Assembly: GCA_003030785.1 (NCBI GenBank)
Contig: PYVH01000011.1
Span: 1-53,819 of the forward strand
Direction of reading: 5' to 3'
Source of the DNA: Marinobacter sp. B9-2
Lineage (GTDB): Bacteria > Pseudomonadota > Gammaproteobacteria > Pseudomonadales > Oleiphilaceae
DNA: 53,819 nucleotides
In this document: positions 46,806-53,819 of the stretch, one piece after another
How the letters are laid out: each line of letters opens with the position of its first letter
Numbering within the stretch: the first letter of the stretch is position 1
The notes under the pieces: model-generated
The model's database searches: none
Told to the model about the DNA's origin: nothing
The model's input: only the letters and a program-made list of their open reading frames with translations
Translations under genes and position numbers: made by a program

Positions 46806-48131
46806 GAGGCTGTAAACCAAATTGTGTAACTGCCCACGACTGAGTAATCTTTTCAAAAGGATACCATCGTGGGTACGCAATTGGACCAAGAAAAACTCAA
46901 AGCTATGGCCGCCGAGCTGGCCAAGGACATCAAGTCTGAAAAAGATCTCGGAGCCCTCACACAGCAGCTGGTCAAGCTCACCGTCGAGACCGCACTCAAC
47001 ACCGAACTGGATGAGCATCTTGGATACGAGAAGCACGCTCTTGAAGGCCGTGGCACCGGCAACAGCCGTAACGGCTATTCCGCCAAGCGCCTGAAGGGCC
47101 AACACGGCGAAGTATCGATACAGGCTCCTCGGGACCGGGACGGTTCCTTCGAGCCTCAGTTCGTCCGTAAAGGCCAGTCCCGCCTGACTCAGATGGATGA
47201 CCAGATCCTGGCGCTTTACGCCAAGGGCCTGAGCACCCGGGATATTGTGGACGCCTTCAAGGAGATGTATGACGCCGACATCTCGGCCACTCTGGTGTCC
47301 AAAGTGACGGAACGTGTGATCGATCAGGTTCACGAGTGGCAGAATCGCCCTGTTGATCCGGTCTACCCCATCGTCTATCTGGACTGCATCGTTCTGAAAA
47401 TTCGTCAGGATAAGAGGGTAATCAACAAGTCCCTATACTTGGCCTTGGGCATCAACATGGAGGGCCAGAAGGAACTGCTGGGCCTCTGGCTGGCCGAGAC
47501 CGAAGGCGCGAAGTTCTGGCTATCGGTACTGACAGAACTGAAGAACCGTGGCTTGGAGGACATCCTGATCGCCTGTGTGGATGGCCTCAAAGGGTTCCCG
47601 GATGCCATTGCGGCTGAATACCCCCAAACCAAGGTTCAGCTCTGCATCGTGCATATGGTTCGTAACTCGCTGCGCTACGTGTCCTGGAAGGACTACAGGG
47701 CGGTTACTGTGGACCTGAAGCAGATCTACCAGTCTGCTACGGAACATGAGGCCCGACAGGCACTGGACGCCTTTGGAGAGCGTTGGGACAGCCAATACCC
47801 ACAGATCTCTCGTTCCTGGCAAAGCCACTGGGATAACCTGATCACCATCTTCGAGTACCCGCCGGCGATCCGGAAGGTGATCTACACCACCAATGCCATT
47901 GAGTCGCTGAACAGCGTGATCCGCAAAGCCACCAAGCGCCGCAAGCTGTTCCCCACCGATGACTCGGCACTGAAAGTAGCCTTCCTGGCGATCCAGCAGG
48001 CCTCAAAGAAATGGACGATGCCGATCCGTGATTGGAAGCCGGCATTGAATCGCTTTATTATCGAATTCGGTGACCGCCTGGACGGCCACCTGTAATGGGG
48101 TGGGCAGTTACACAGATTTATTTACAGGCTC
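46806..48131 (+). mobile_element. IS256-family insertion sequence (complete)
   Basis: 1,326 bp. Imperfect terminal inverted repeats start GAGGCTGTAAA on the left and GAGCCTGTAAA on the right (read inward) and include the shared core TGTGTAACTGCCCAC (46823-46837 and 48100-48114). It carries one transposase gene and is bounded by perfect 8-bp direct repeats. The perfect duplication and intact transposase suggest recent insertion. It splits the ankyrin gene, with the transposase reading against it. Confidence 0.95.
46869..48095 (+). CDS. IS256-family transposase
   Basis: 408 aa, GTG start with AAAGGAT upstream. Mutator-type DDE transposase with an N-terminal TVETALNTELDEHLGY and GNSRNGYSAKRL. 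Catalytic residues lie in YLDCIVLKI (first Asp), CVDGLKGFPDAI (second Asp) and TTNAIESLNSVIRK (Glu). It has full length for the family, with no stop or frameshift. Confidence 0.97.
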   Translation: MGTQLDQEKLKAMAAELAKDIKSEKDLGALTQQLVKLTVETALNTELDEHLGYEKHALEGRGTGNSRNGYSAKRLKGQHGEVSIQAPRDRDGSFEPQFVRKGQSRLTQMDDQILALYAKGLSTRDIVDAFKEMYDADISATLVSKVTERVIDQVHEWQNRPVDPVYPIVYLDCIVLKIRQDKRVINKSLYLALGINMEGQKELLGLWLAETEGAKFWLSVLTELKNRGLEDILIACVDGLKGFPDAIAAEYPQTKVQLCIVHMVRNSLRYVSWKDYRAVTVDLKQIYQSATEHEARQALDAFGERWDSQYPQISRSWQSHWDNLITIFEYPPAIRKVIYTTNAIESLNSVIRKATKRRKLFPTDDSALKVAFLAIQQASKKWTMPIRDWKPALNRFIIEFGDRLDGHL

Positions 48132-48139
48132 GAAGCTGT
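48132..48139. repeat. Target-site duplication, right copy
   Basis: GAAGCTGT, partner of 46798-46805. Confidence 0.92.
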
Positions 48140-48654
48140 GTGCCCGTTTGCCACCGTCGCATGCGGTCTTTCACTTCTTTGCTGAGTTGGCCATAGAAAT
48201 CGTCCCAGCCAGGTACCGATAACTCGAACCATTCGAACAAAGTTGCAATGGCTTGCTTTCCAGGCGTCATAAACTGTTCTGGGGATGGACCGTCGAGGTT
48301 ATTGCTTGCGCTTCTCAAAGCTTCAGCTCCAAACGAGCTGAATAGGTGACTCGAGAGAATTCTCAAAGCTTCTGTGCGAGAAATTCCCTCTAGGCTCAGG
48401 TTCGAAACAAACAAGCTGTATGCTTTGCAGAAGGCGGTTAACTTGGCTGCCACATCTCGCCCAAAATCCTCTCCGATGTATCGTGATAGCGGTTCATAGA
48501 CTACCTTGTCGGTTGCGACGGGAATGGCTCTATAATCAAAATCCCATTTACCGGCATGGTCATCAATCCACTTATCAGATCCCTTTGTGTCAAACGCTCG
48601 TGCAAGTGACCTGATGATCTCGAGGTGGTTCGGATAGGCAGGAGTGCTATGCAA
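48132..48654 (-). pseudogene. Ankyrin-repeat protein, 5' portion (split by IS256-type element)
   Basis: The N-terminal 174 residues. The start is TTG 48654, six bases after GGGAGG, which overlaps the end of the HicA-like gene; a TTG at 48675 lacks such a site. The region is helical and has no known domain that I recognise (signposts WIDDHAGKWDFDY, PLSRYIGEDFGRDV, FEWFELSVPGWDDFY). It reads TGTQL up to the duplication, and the 3' fragment resumes PALSS in the same frame, giving 750 aa when the element and one duplication are removed. Confidence 0.85.
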
Positions 48655-48862
48655 GAGTCGCCTCCCTGCGCTCAAGTTGACGAATATCTCGAATGAGATT
48701 CTGTAGGGTCCGTCGGTCGCTGGGGCTCGTCGGAATAACCACTTTGCCTACTCCAGGTAGTTCGATTTTCCCGTGCTTTTTGCCAGACTGATATCGCCAG
48801 CCGTTCTGAAGTAGCTCTTTAATCAACTGATTTATATCCTTATCGCTGCTTACTCGTTTCAT
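48647..48862 (-). CDS. HicA-like small RNA-binding protein
   Basis: 71 aa from ATG 48862 with GGGAGAG upstream; a longer frame to 49024 runs through the preceding small gene. The pattern LIKELLQNGWRYQSGKKHGKIELPG with His30, then KVVIPTSPSDRRTLQNLIRDI, follows HicA (dsRBD-like fold with a catalytic His). No HicB follows; instead an ankyrin protein gene overlaps its stop. It may be a HicA-type nuclease recruited into another system. Confidence 0.65.
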   Translation of the reverse strand: MKRVSSDKDINQLIKELLQNGWRYQSGKKHGKIELPGVGKVVIPTSPSDRRTLQNLIRDIRQLERREATLA

Positions 48863-48876
48863 CGTACTCTCCCGCA

Positions 48877-48909
48877 ACAAGAGAGCGGGCACAAGGCCCG
48901 CCCTCTTGT
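48877..48909 (-). promoter_or_regulatory. Large hairpin upstream of the HicA-like gene
   Basis: A 14-bp stem with a single mismatch (arms 48877-48890 and 48896-48909, loop of 5) lies between the 49-aa gene and the HicA-like gene, 14 bp before the latter's start. There is no T-run in the reading direction, so it is more likely an attenuator, a processing site or a protein-binding site than a terminator. Confidence 0.5.
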
Positions 48910-48914
48910 AATGC

Positions 48915-49064
48915 CTATTTAGAATCCTTTTTTGCAACAGTCCTCTGAGCCCTGGCGACAAACGAATCCTTACTAACTCCACCGCCAGATTGCTTGGCGG
49001 TGGCACTCTGGATCCTTGCCACATCTGCGGCGGTCATGGGCTTGCTTGAAGGTTTCTTGCTCAT
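48915..49064 (-). CDS. 49-aa basic protein
   Basis: Too short for routine calling. ATG 49064 has GGAG 7 bases upstream and a 49-codon frame to TAG at 48915. The sequence is rich in K, S and A, with MTAADVARIQSATAKQSGGG and SFVARAQRTVAKK; this looks like a small conserved protein met in proteobacterial mobile elements. No function known. First gene of the unit with the HicA-like and ankyrin genes. Confidence 0.65.
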   Translation of the reverse strand: MSKKPSSKPMTAADVARIQSATAKQSGGGVSKDSFVARAQRTVAKKDSK

Positions 49065-49272
49065 TTCATATCTCCGTTCATTGGATGTTTGAATCGTCCC
49101 ATCGGGACCCTTTGAAATTTACAGATGCGGAGATAAATCGTCGGCAGCGCAGTTGGAGGAAAAATCTGTTTTTTTGCGGATTGATATTCGGTGGGCTTAC
49201 GTAGAGCTATTTTTACCACTCGATTGAAACCATAAATTCCAACCTTTCTGCCGTTTTGGGAATTTCATTCAA

Positions 49273-49405
49273 ATCCAAATCAGGCAGATTCCATCATTTG
49301 ACCATGTCGCCTGATTTGGATCGGTGCCACGGCCCGCGTATCTGATTTGGAAACTTCACCCAATTCCCAAATCTCGAATTTGTTTAATCACTCTGAGATT
49401 TGGGA
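49273..49405. repeat. Alternating CCAAATC/GATTTGG inverted repeats
   Basis: ATCCAAATCAGGC (49273-49285) is perfectly complementary to GCCTGATTTGGAT (49309-49321). CTGATTTGGA recurs at 49342-49351. TCCCAAATCTC (49365-49375) pairs with GAGATTTGGGA (49395-49405). Weaker copies follow to about 49460. The stretch 49065-49930 has no convincing gene; this is the promoter-proximal half of it, upstream of the 49-aa gene. Confidence 0.65.
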
Positions 49406-49534
49406 GCCATGCTTGCCTGGCGAATCTGATTAGGAATCCGCGTTGTGCTCCCAAACCACATCTGAGAGGCAGGGTTAGTTAGCATGTCTTAGGTGTCATT
49501 GAAGGGCAGATGGCGCGATATGTTAGGTAAAAGA

Positions 49535-49756
49535 GTGAACCGCTGGTGCACCTGTGGGTACAGCCGTAATTTCTGCGAGTTCGGCCAATTCAGAGATAGT
49601 GCACCGCTGGTGAACCTGCAGGTACACCAACTTTAGAACAGAATTTGAGTTGGAAGTAAGCGGTGTACCCCCAGTGAACCTACAGGTACACAGGTGTTGC
49701 AGGTGCTGGGTTTGGATATCGGGCGGGGTGTACCCATGGGTTCACTGGCGGTACAC
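49535..49756 (+). repeat. Four 29-bp three-half-site repeats at 64-65 bp spacing
   Basis: Sites at 49535-49563, 49599-49627, 49663-49691 and, inverted, 49728-49756. Each is GTGNACC, 4 bp, GTGNACC, 4 bp, then the half-site inverted (GGTACAC; GGTACAG in the first). Starts are 64, 64 and 65 bp apart. The half-sites lie 11 bp apart, about one helical turn. This looks like an array for a DNA-binding protein: iteron, partition centromere or complex operator. The DNA between sites is unrelated. Confidence 0.8.
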
Positions 49757-49930
49757 ACTCAGCGTCCCCAATTCCATTTCCAGTATGGGTAGGTTCGTGG
49801 GGTTTGTTGCGGAGATGAAGGAGGTGGCTCTTTATAGCCGGTCAGTTGACGAGCAACGGACGTTGGCACCGACAAATACAATGTTTCATTTCGCTTTCCG
49901 ACCATCCCGTCTTCATGAACAACCTCTTCC

Positions 49931-50479
49931 TTAATCCTTGTCTGCGGTTATCGGTACTGCGAGATAGTTCCACCCGTCGTAACCATCCAATAACCGGTAG
50001 TTGTTGTTTTCATAGCTGCCAGGGAACAGAACCAGCAACCGCCCCTCAACCAGGGGAGCCAACTTATCCACAACGTCTTTGACCTTAAGAAAGCCGAAAA
50101 GCGAGCCAACACCCTGGACAGCCACTACCGTGTTGTAGTCTGCGTTTTTTTCTTTCAGAGCGCGCTCAAACTCGCTGACGATATAGTCCAGGTACTTGGG
50201 CAGTACGGTGGCCAGCAAGTGCGGTTTCTGGAAATAGCTCTTTGCATAACGCTGGGTACTCAGCCAGCCGGGGAAGCTGTTGGTCAGGTCAAACAACACC
50301 CATTCATGGCCGGCCTGCCGGGTAACGATTTCAAACTCGTCTACTCTGGCTCTGAGCCATCGCTCTTCGTTTTCGTTGTAAACGCAGAAAACCACGCGCT
50401 GAGCAGCTGCTGCATCATCCCTCCAGGGGATCGCAATGTGTCGCCCGTACGACTGGATCAGACGCTTAACCCTGCTCAC
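49931..50479 (-). CDS. BREX protein BrxB (DUF1788) homologue
   Basis: 182 aa from GTG 50479 with GGAG upstream, overlapping the preceding gene by 14 bp. The C-terminal half is the clear DUF1788 pattern: VVAVQGVGSLFGFLKVKDVVDKL and LLVLFPGSYENNNYRLLDG (signposts GVGSLFGFL and FPGSYENNNYRLL). BrxB is a core BREX component of unknown biochemistry. No brxC, pglX or pglZ follows; the next 870 bp are gene-free. The cluster is therefore a remnant or an independent small system. Confidence 0.7.
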   Translation of the reverse strand: MSRVKRLIQSYGRHIAIPWRDDAAAAQRVVFCVYNENEERWLRARVDEFEIVTRQAGHEWVLFDLTNSFPGWLSTQRYAKSYFQKPHLLATVLPKYLDYIVSEFERALKEKNADYNTVVAVQGVGSLFGFLKVKDVVDKLAPLVEGRLLVLFPGSYENNNYRLLDGYDGWNYLAVPITADKD

Positions 50480-51254
50480 GCAACCACTCCTGTTCCTGCT
50501 GATTGATGAGATTGGGGAACAGAACTTCGATAACGTCCCCAATCCGTTTGTAGGTTATCCAGCCCCTGCGTGAAGCCAGCTCGGCCAGTTCAATGGTCTT
50601 TTCCCGGGAGCAGTCCAGCAGCTTGGTGTATTCCGTACTGAACAGGCCTTGTCCCCGCGCACCGGCTAGGTAGCCCAACAGCAGGGCGTAGGCCGTACTA
50701 CCTGCCGTGGGTATAGCTTGGCTGCGAACTTTCTTGTTTCGCCCGGTGAGGTGGCCAGATTTGGTCCAGCTGGAGTTGATGTTCTGTGCTGTGGATTTCA
50801 GGGTAGCTTTGCTGAACCGGCCCGGCTCCAGGTTATCAATCATTTCTTCTACCGAATCCCGTGTAATAACTGAACCTTCGGGACTCTTCAGAATCATGGG
50901 AGCGCTCGCTCGAAAGATTGAGTCTCTTGCGTAAGTAGCCAGAAGCGCCAGCATTGGCCTGCCCGCTTCATCTCGCTGCCAGAAGTACAGCAGCGCACGG
51001 AACAGGACATGGCCCGTGTCGAGCGAGTAAAGCTCAGCCAAGTGCTTGTAAGTGAGGCGCCGGGTTTTCCCTGAGCGTTTGCCGAGACAGTTGTCTTCTT
51101 CAATAGCGTGGAGGTAATCGGCTTTTGTTGCGTCCGAACGGTTTACGTAATCCAGCAATGCAGTTAACTCATCGAGCATCATGGTGCGGGAGCTGTGAGT
51201 ACCCCCACGCTCAAATCGGAAGCCGTAACGAGTAAGTTGTTTCTGGTCAGGCAT
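50466..51254 (-). CDS. Unassigned 262-aa protein in a BREX-like cluster
   Basis: 262 aa from ATG 51254, overlapping the HTH gene end by 8 bp. Helical. The pattern ENCLGKRSGKTRRLTY..LAELYSLD, FRALLYFWQRDEAGRPMLALL, RFSKATLKSTAQNINSSW and LLGYLAGARGQGLFSTEY suggests a conserved family. By position just before BrxB it may stand where BrxA or BrxE stands in other BREX loci, but I do not see the usual DUF1819 motifs and do not assign it. There is no signal peptide. Confidence 0.55.
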   Translation of the reverse strand: MPDQKQLTRYGFRFERGGTHSSRTMMLDELTALLDYVNRSDATKADYLHAIEEDNCLGKRSGKTRRLTYKHLAELYSLDTGHVLFRALLYFWQRDEAGRPMLALLATYARDSIFRASAPMILKSPEGSVITRDSVEEMIDNLEPGRFSKATLKSTAQNINSSWTKSGHLTGRNKKVRSQAIPTAGSTAYALLLGYLAGARGQGLFSTEYTKLLDCSREKTIELAELASRRGWITYKRIGDVIEVLFPNLINQQEQEWLREQG

Positions 51255-51450
51255 CGACGCTATTCCCGTCACTGGAGCCGCCGCTGCGTACCCATGCATC
51301 TACTTCGTCCTTTTTAAACTTCCAGGCGCGGCCGACGCGATGGGCTGGCATCGCTTGCTTCTCGATCCACCTATAAACCGAGTCGTTGCTGGCACCGAGA
51401 TATTTGGCGATTTCTGTGACAGACAGCCATCGGTCGTCGAGTTCGGTCAT
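51247..51450 (-). CDS. Excisionase/MerR-like HTH protein
   Basis: 67 aa. LSVTEIAKYLGASNDSVYRWI is a helix-turn-helix of the excisionase (HTH_17) family, followed by the wing MPAHRVGRAWKFKKDEVDAWV. It is the first gene of the three-gene unit with the 262-aa protein and BrxB, and probably regulates it. ATG 51450 follows GGGGGAG. Confidence 0.85.
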   Translation of the reverse strand: MTELDDRWLSVTEIAKYLGASNDSVYRWIEKQAMPAHRVGRAWKFKKDEVDAWVRSGGSSDGNSVDA

Positions 51451-51680
51451 TTATGTCGCTCCCCCTCTCTGGCTTGGGTTTTCACACGCGGATGGGCCGA
51501 AGGAGGTGCCCACATTGATGGGGACCAATATATAGCTCCTAGTGACACCTCACAACCGCATAATTAGGCATAGAGCCGTAGTGACCCCAAAAGGTTGACT
51601 TTGTTTCGATTGCATCCGGGTGATGAGACCAGGAGAAAGTTGCCTAAAATTACTTCAAAGTCAGCAAGGAGGTGGTTGCT

Positions 51681-52034
51681 ATGGAGTCTGAACAGGAGGA
51701 TAGAAGACTGGAGCAAGACCGGGAGAAGCTCTTCCACCTTGTGTGGTCAATGCCCAGTGAGCAGGTAGCGGCAAAGCTGGGAATTTCAGGCCCTGCGCTC
51801 ACGAAACGATGCACCAAGCTTGGCATTCCCAAGCCACCTCGTGGCTACTGGGCAAGATTCAAGGGTAATCCAGATCGCCCTATTCCACCGATGACTGCGT
51901 ATATGGACGTGGTGAGGGCTCGACTAAAGCAAAAAACTATCCACCCTGGACTTCATTTATCAGAGCGGAAAAAGGAACTGTTCGAAAAGGCCGCTGAAAC
52001 CATCCTAGACCAGAATCCCCAGTTGGGGCGATTC
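51681..52034 (+). pseudogene. HTH protein truncated by the IS21-type element
   Basis: About 118 codons remain from ATG 51681, which has a full AAGGAGGT. The N-terminus (LFHLVWSMPSEQVAAKLGIS, GIPKPPRGYWAR) is the helix-turn-helix found at the start of a family of larger conserved proteins. At about 52035 the frame runs into the end of the IS21-family element, and the rest would lie beyond it, outside the window. Oriented opposite to the BREX-like genes. Confidence 0.7.
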
Positions 52035-52128
52035 GTGCGTATTCCGGCGAACGTGACCGGTCATTCCGGGGATCGTGACCGATTTGCACACGGCCATCAC
52101 GCTGGAGTCGATTTTGTACTCTGAGCGG

Positions 52129-52884
52129 TCACGATGGGTCAACCGATTCCGTCTTTTGTGTTTTCGCTTTTCGCAGTGATTCCCCCTTCAGATTGAGCCG
52201 GTGAGCGCCGTGCAGGAGCCGGTCCAGGATGGCGTCGGCGAGCGTGGCGGAGCCGATGTAATCGTGCCAATGCTCCGTTGGTAACTGGCTGGCAATGAGA
52301 GTTGAGCCCCTGCCGTGGCGGTCCTCAATCACTTCCATCAGATCCTGTCGCTGTTGCGCGGTTACCTTCTGCATGCCCCAGTCGTCCAGGATCAGAAGGT
52401 CGGTTTTCAGCAACTGGTTCATCAGCCGGGCATAGCTGCCATCGCCATGGGCGATGCGCAGTTGTTCGAACAGGCGCGGTACCCGCAGGTAGCGAACCGA
52501 GAGCCCCTGCCGGCAGGCCTGGTTGCCCAGGGCGCACGCCAGCCAGGTCTTACCGCACCCGGTGGGTCCGGTAATGCACAGGTTCAGGGATTGGTGGATC
52601 CAGTCACAGCTGGCCAGTCCGGCCATGCGAGAGCGCTCCAGCCCTCTCGGGTGATGGTAGTCGATGTCTTCAATGCAGGCCGGCACACGCAGACGGGCGG
52701 CCTTGAGCAGCCGCTCCAGTCGCCGGTTTTCGCGGTGCAGCACTTCGCGATCTACCAGCAGGGCCAGGCGCTCCTCGAACGCCAGGTCGTGGGTGTCAGG
52801 CTGTGCCCGCTGTTGTTCCAGGGCATCGCACATGCCGGTCAGTTTGAGCTGTCGCAGGGTATCGAGGGTGTTGTGAGTCAACAT
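52129..52884 (-). CDS. istB: IS21-family helper ATPase IstB
   Basis: 251 aa. AAA+ DnaC-like ATPase with Walker A ITGPTGCGKTWLACALG, Walker B LLILDDWGM, and SQLPTEHWHDYI. It selects target DNA and activates IstA. It starts 14 bp after the istA stop. Confidence 0.97.
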   Translation of the reverse strand: MLTHNTLDTLRQLKLTGMCDALEQQRAQPDTHDLAFEERLALLVDREVLHRENRRLERLLKAARLRVPACIEDIDYHHPRGLERSRMAGLASCDWIHQSLNLCITGPTGCGKTWLACALGNQACRQGLSVRYLRVPRLFEQLRIAHGDGSYARLMNQLLKTDLLILDDWGMQKVTAQQRQDLMEVIEDRHGRGSTLIASQLPTEHWHDYIGSATLADAILDRLLHGAHRLNLKGESLRKAKTQKTESVDPS

Positions 52885-52898
52885 CAGTGTCTCCGGGA

Positions 52899-53819
52899 TC
52901 AGTGGTAGTAGCGGGGGCCGCGAACGTTGGTGTGTAAGGGCAGATCGGCCAGCTCAGGCTCTTCCTCGGCCAGTGGCAGAGGCAGTTGATCCAGCCCCTG
53001 CTTCAGGATTGAGCTGATGCTCTGGTAGCTGGCCGAGTTGATGGCCAGTGCTCGGCTACAAGCCTGTTCCAGTCGGTCACGGCTGTAGCGGCGACTGAGG
53101 TTCAGCAGACCCAGGCAGGCCCGGTAACCATGCTCCGGATGAGGGCGATCCTTTAGCTGTCGCTGTACCACGTCGAGTGTTGCCGGACCGATGTCCGTGG
53201 CCCAGTTCAGGAACCGGCCCGGTGACCAGTTCTGATGGGCCTGGTGGGATTTGGGCATGTGCTCGGTCAGGGTGACGAACCGGCTCTTGCCGTGGCGGGG
53301 GGGTAGCGCCACGCGCTGACCTTTATGCATGACCTCAACGGAGGTATCGGTCACCCGAACATCCAACTTTACACCCACCAGGGCGTGAGGCACGCTGTAC
53401 AGCCGTTTGTCGATCTCGATGTGGTAGTCGATGCCTGGCCGTGCCTTGCGCCACTCGGCATAGACGTAGGGCGTTGCCGGCAGTGGCTTCAACGCGGGTC
53501 GATCCAGTGCTTCGAACAGACTCTGGCGGCTCTCGGAGCGTCCCTGGAACGGGCGCTGGTTCAGTGCCGGTAGCAGGTCTGCAATCGCCGAGTTCAGTTC
53601 GGCCAGTGAGAAGAACGTTCGGTGCCGCAACCGCGCCAGGATCCAGCGTTCAACTAGCAGCACAGCGGCTTCAGCCTTTGCTTTGTCCTTGGGCTTGTAG
53701 GGACGTGCCGGCAACACCGCCGTCTGGTAATGGGCCGCCAGTTCCGCGTAGGTCTCGTTGATCCGGGGCGTGTATCGGTCTGCCTTGGTGACCGCTGCCT
53801 TGAGATTGTCCGGAACCAG
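52899..53819 (-). CDS. istA: IS21-family transposase IstA, C-terminal part
   Basis: The frame is open to the right edge, so the N-terminus is outside the window. The visible part begins within the rve (DDE) domain, carries [24 protein letters not shown] with the catalytic Glu region, then the C-terminal barrel ([17 protein letters not shown]) and [28 protein letters not shown] at 53717 is internal. Confidence 0.95.
   Translation of the reverse strand: MVPDNLKAAVTKADRYTPRINETYAELAAHYQTAVLPARPYKPKDKAKAEAAVLLVERWILARLRHRTFFSLAELNSAIADLLPALNQRPFQGRSESRQSLFEALDRPALKPLPATPYVYAEWRKARPGIDYHIEIDKRLYSVPHALVGVKLDVRVTDTSVEVMHKGQRVALPPRHGKSRFVTLTEHMPKSHQAHQNWSPGRFLNWATDIGPATLDVVQRQLKDRPHPEHGYRACLGLLNLSRRYSRDRLEQACSRALAINSASYQSISSILKQGLDQLPLPLAEEEPELADLPLHTNVRGPRYYH

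Larger units (their letters stand above)
52035..53819 (-). mobile_element. IS21-family insertion sequence (partial, runs off the window)
   Basis: The element is recognised by its istA-istB pair. The end near 52035 has the multiple terminal repeats of this family: ATTCCGG..A.CGTGACCG at 52041-52060 and 52063-52081, and the inverted motif CGGTCACGAT at 52126-52135. The outer boundary is an estimate, and the other end is outside the window, so the target duplication cannot be checked. Confidence 0.88.

Noticed and set aside
48647-49024. A 125-aa version of the HicA-like protein
   Set aside because: The extra N-terminus runs antisense-free through the preceding small gene and hairpin; ATG 48862 has a good GGGAGAG site.
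49535-49756. CRISPR array
   Set aside because: Repeats are internally symmetric with an inverted last copy and diverge within half-sites; only four copies and no cas genes are present.
49650-49934. A 94-aa plus-strand frame in the repeat region
   Set aside because: It runs through two of the 29-bp sites and lacks a ribosome site and sensible composition.

Overview
The window looks like a chromosome segment of a marine gammaproteobacterium close to Marinobacter. The gene order smc-zipA-ligA, the flgNMA/cheVR block, the gacA-uvrC-pgsA block, mnmC, and an MCE transport operon with a STAS-permease fusion all point that way. This assignment rests on gene content and order, not on a database search.

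Positions 1 to about 36,900 are mostly core genome: chromosome segregation, division and ligation (smc, zipA, ligA); a large lineage-specific lipoprotein; tRNA modification (mnmC); a periplasmic cyclophilin; flagellar regulation and chemotaxis (flgN, flgM, flgA, cheV, cheR); small metabolic genes; a Tat-exported two-subunit molybdenum hydroxylase; azlCD; a chemoreceptor; gacA-uvrC-pgsA; and a four-gene MCE lipid-transport operon read leftward. Around 19,800-20,320 lies an intact tRNA-Ser(GGA). It is flanked by two copies of an about 80-nt multi-hairpin element, each inserted cleanly into tRNA-derived sequence.

From the tRNA-Gly/tRNA-Cys pair (36,662-36,871) to the right edge the window is an accessory defence and mobility region, read almost entirely leftward. 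It starts with a Wadjet-type anti-plasmid operon (jetABCD) that lies 5 bp behind a PIN/Phd toxin-antitoxin pair. A tyrosine recombinase and an excisionase follow. Next is a small operon (49-aa protein, HicA-like protein, 750-aa ankyrin protein) whose last gene is split by an IS256-family element with a perfect 8-bp target duplication. Then comes an 870-bp gene-free stretch holding two ordered repeat arrays, a BREX-like remnant (HTH protein, unassigned 262-aa protein, BrxB), and a helix-turn-helix gene cut by an IS21-family element that runs off the window.

The most interesting items are the tRNA-borne structured inserts (19,897-19,976 and 20,215-20,296), the phased three-half-site array at 49,535-49,756, the IS-interrupted HicA-like/ankyrin operon, and the TA-Wadjet six-gene operon.
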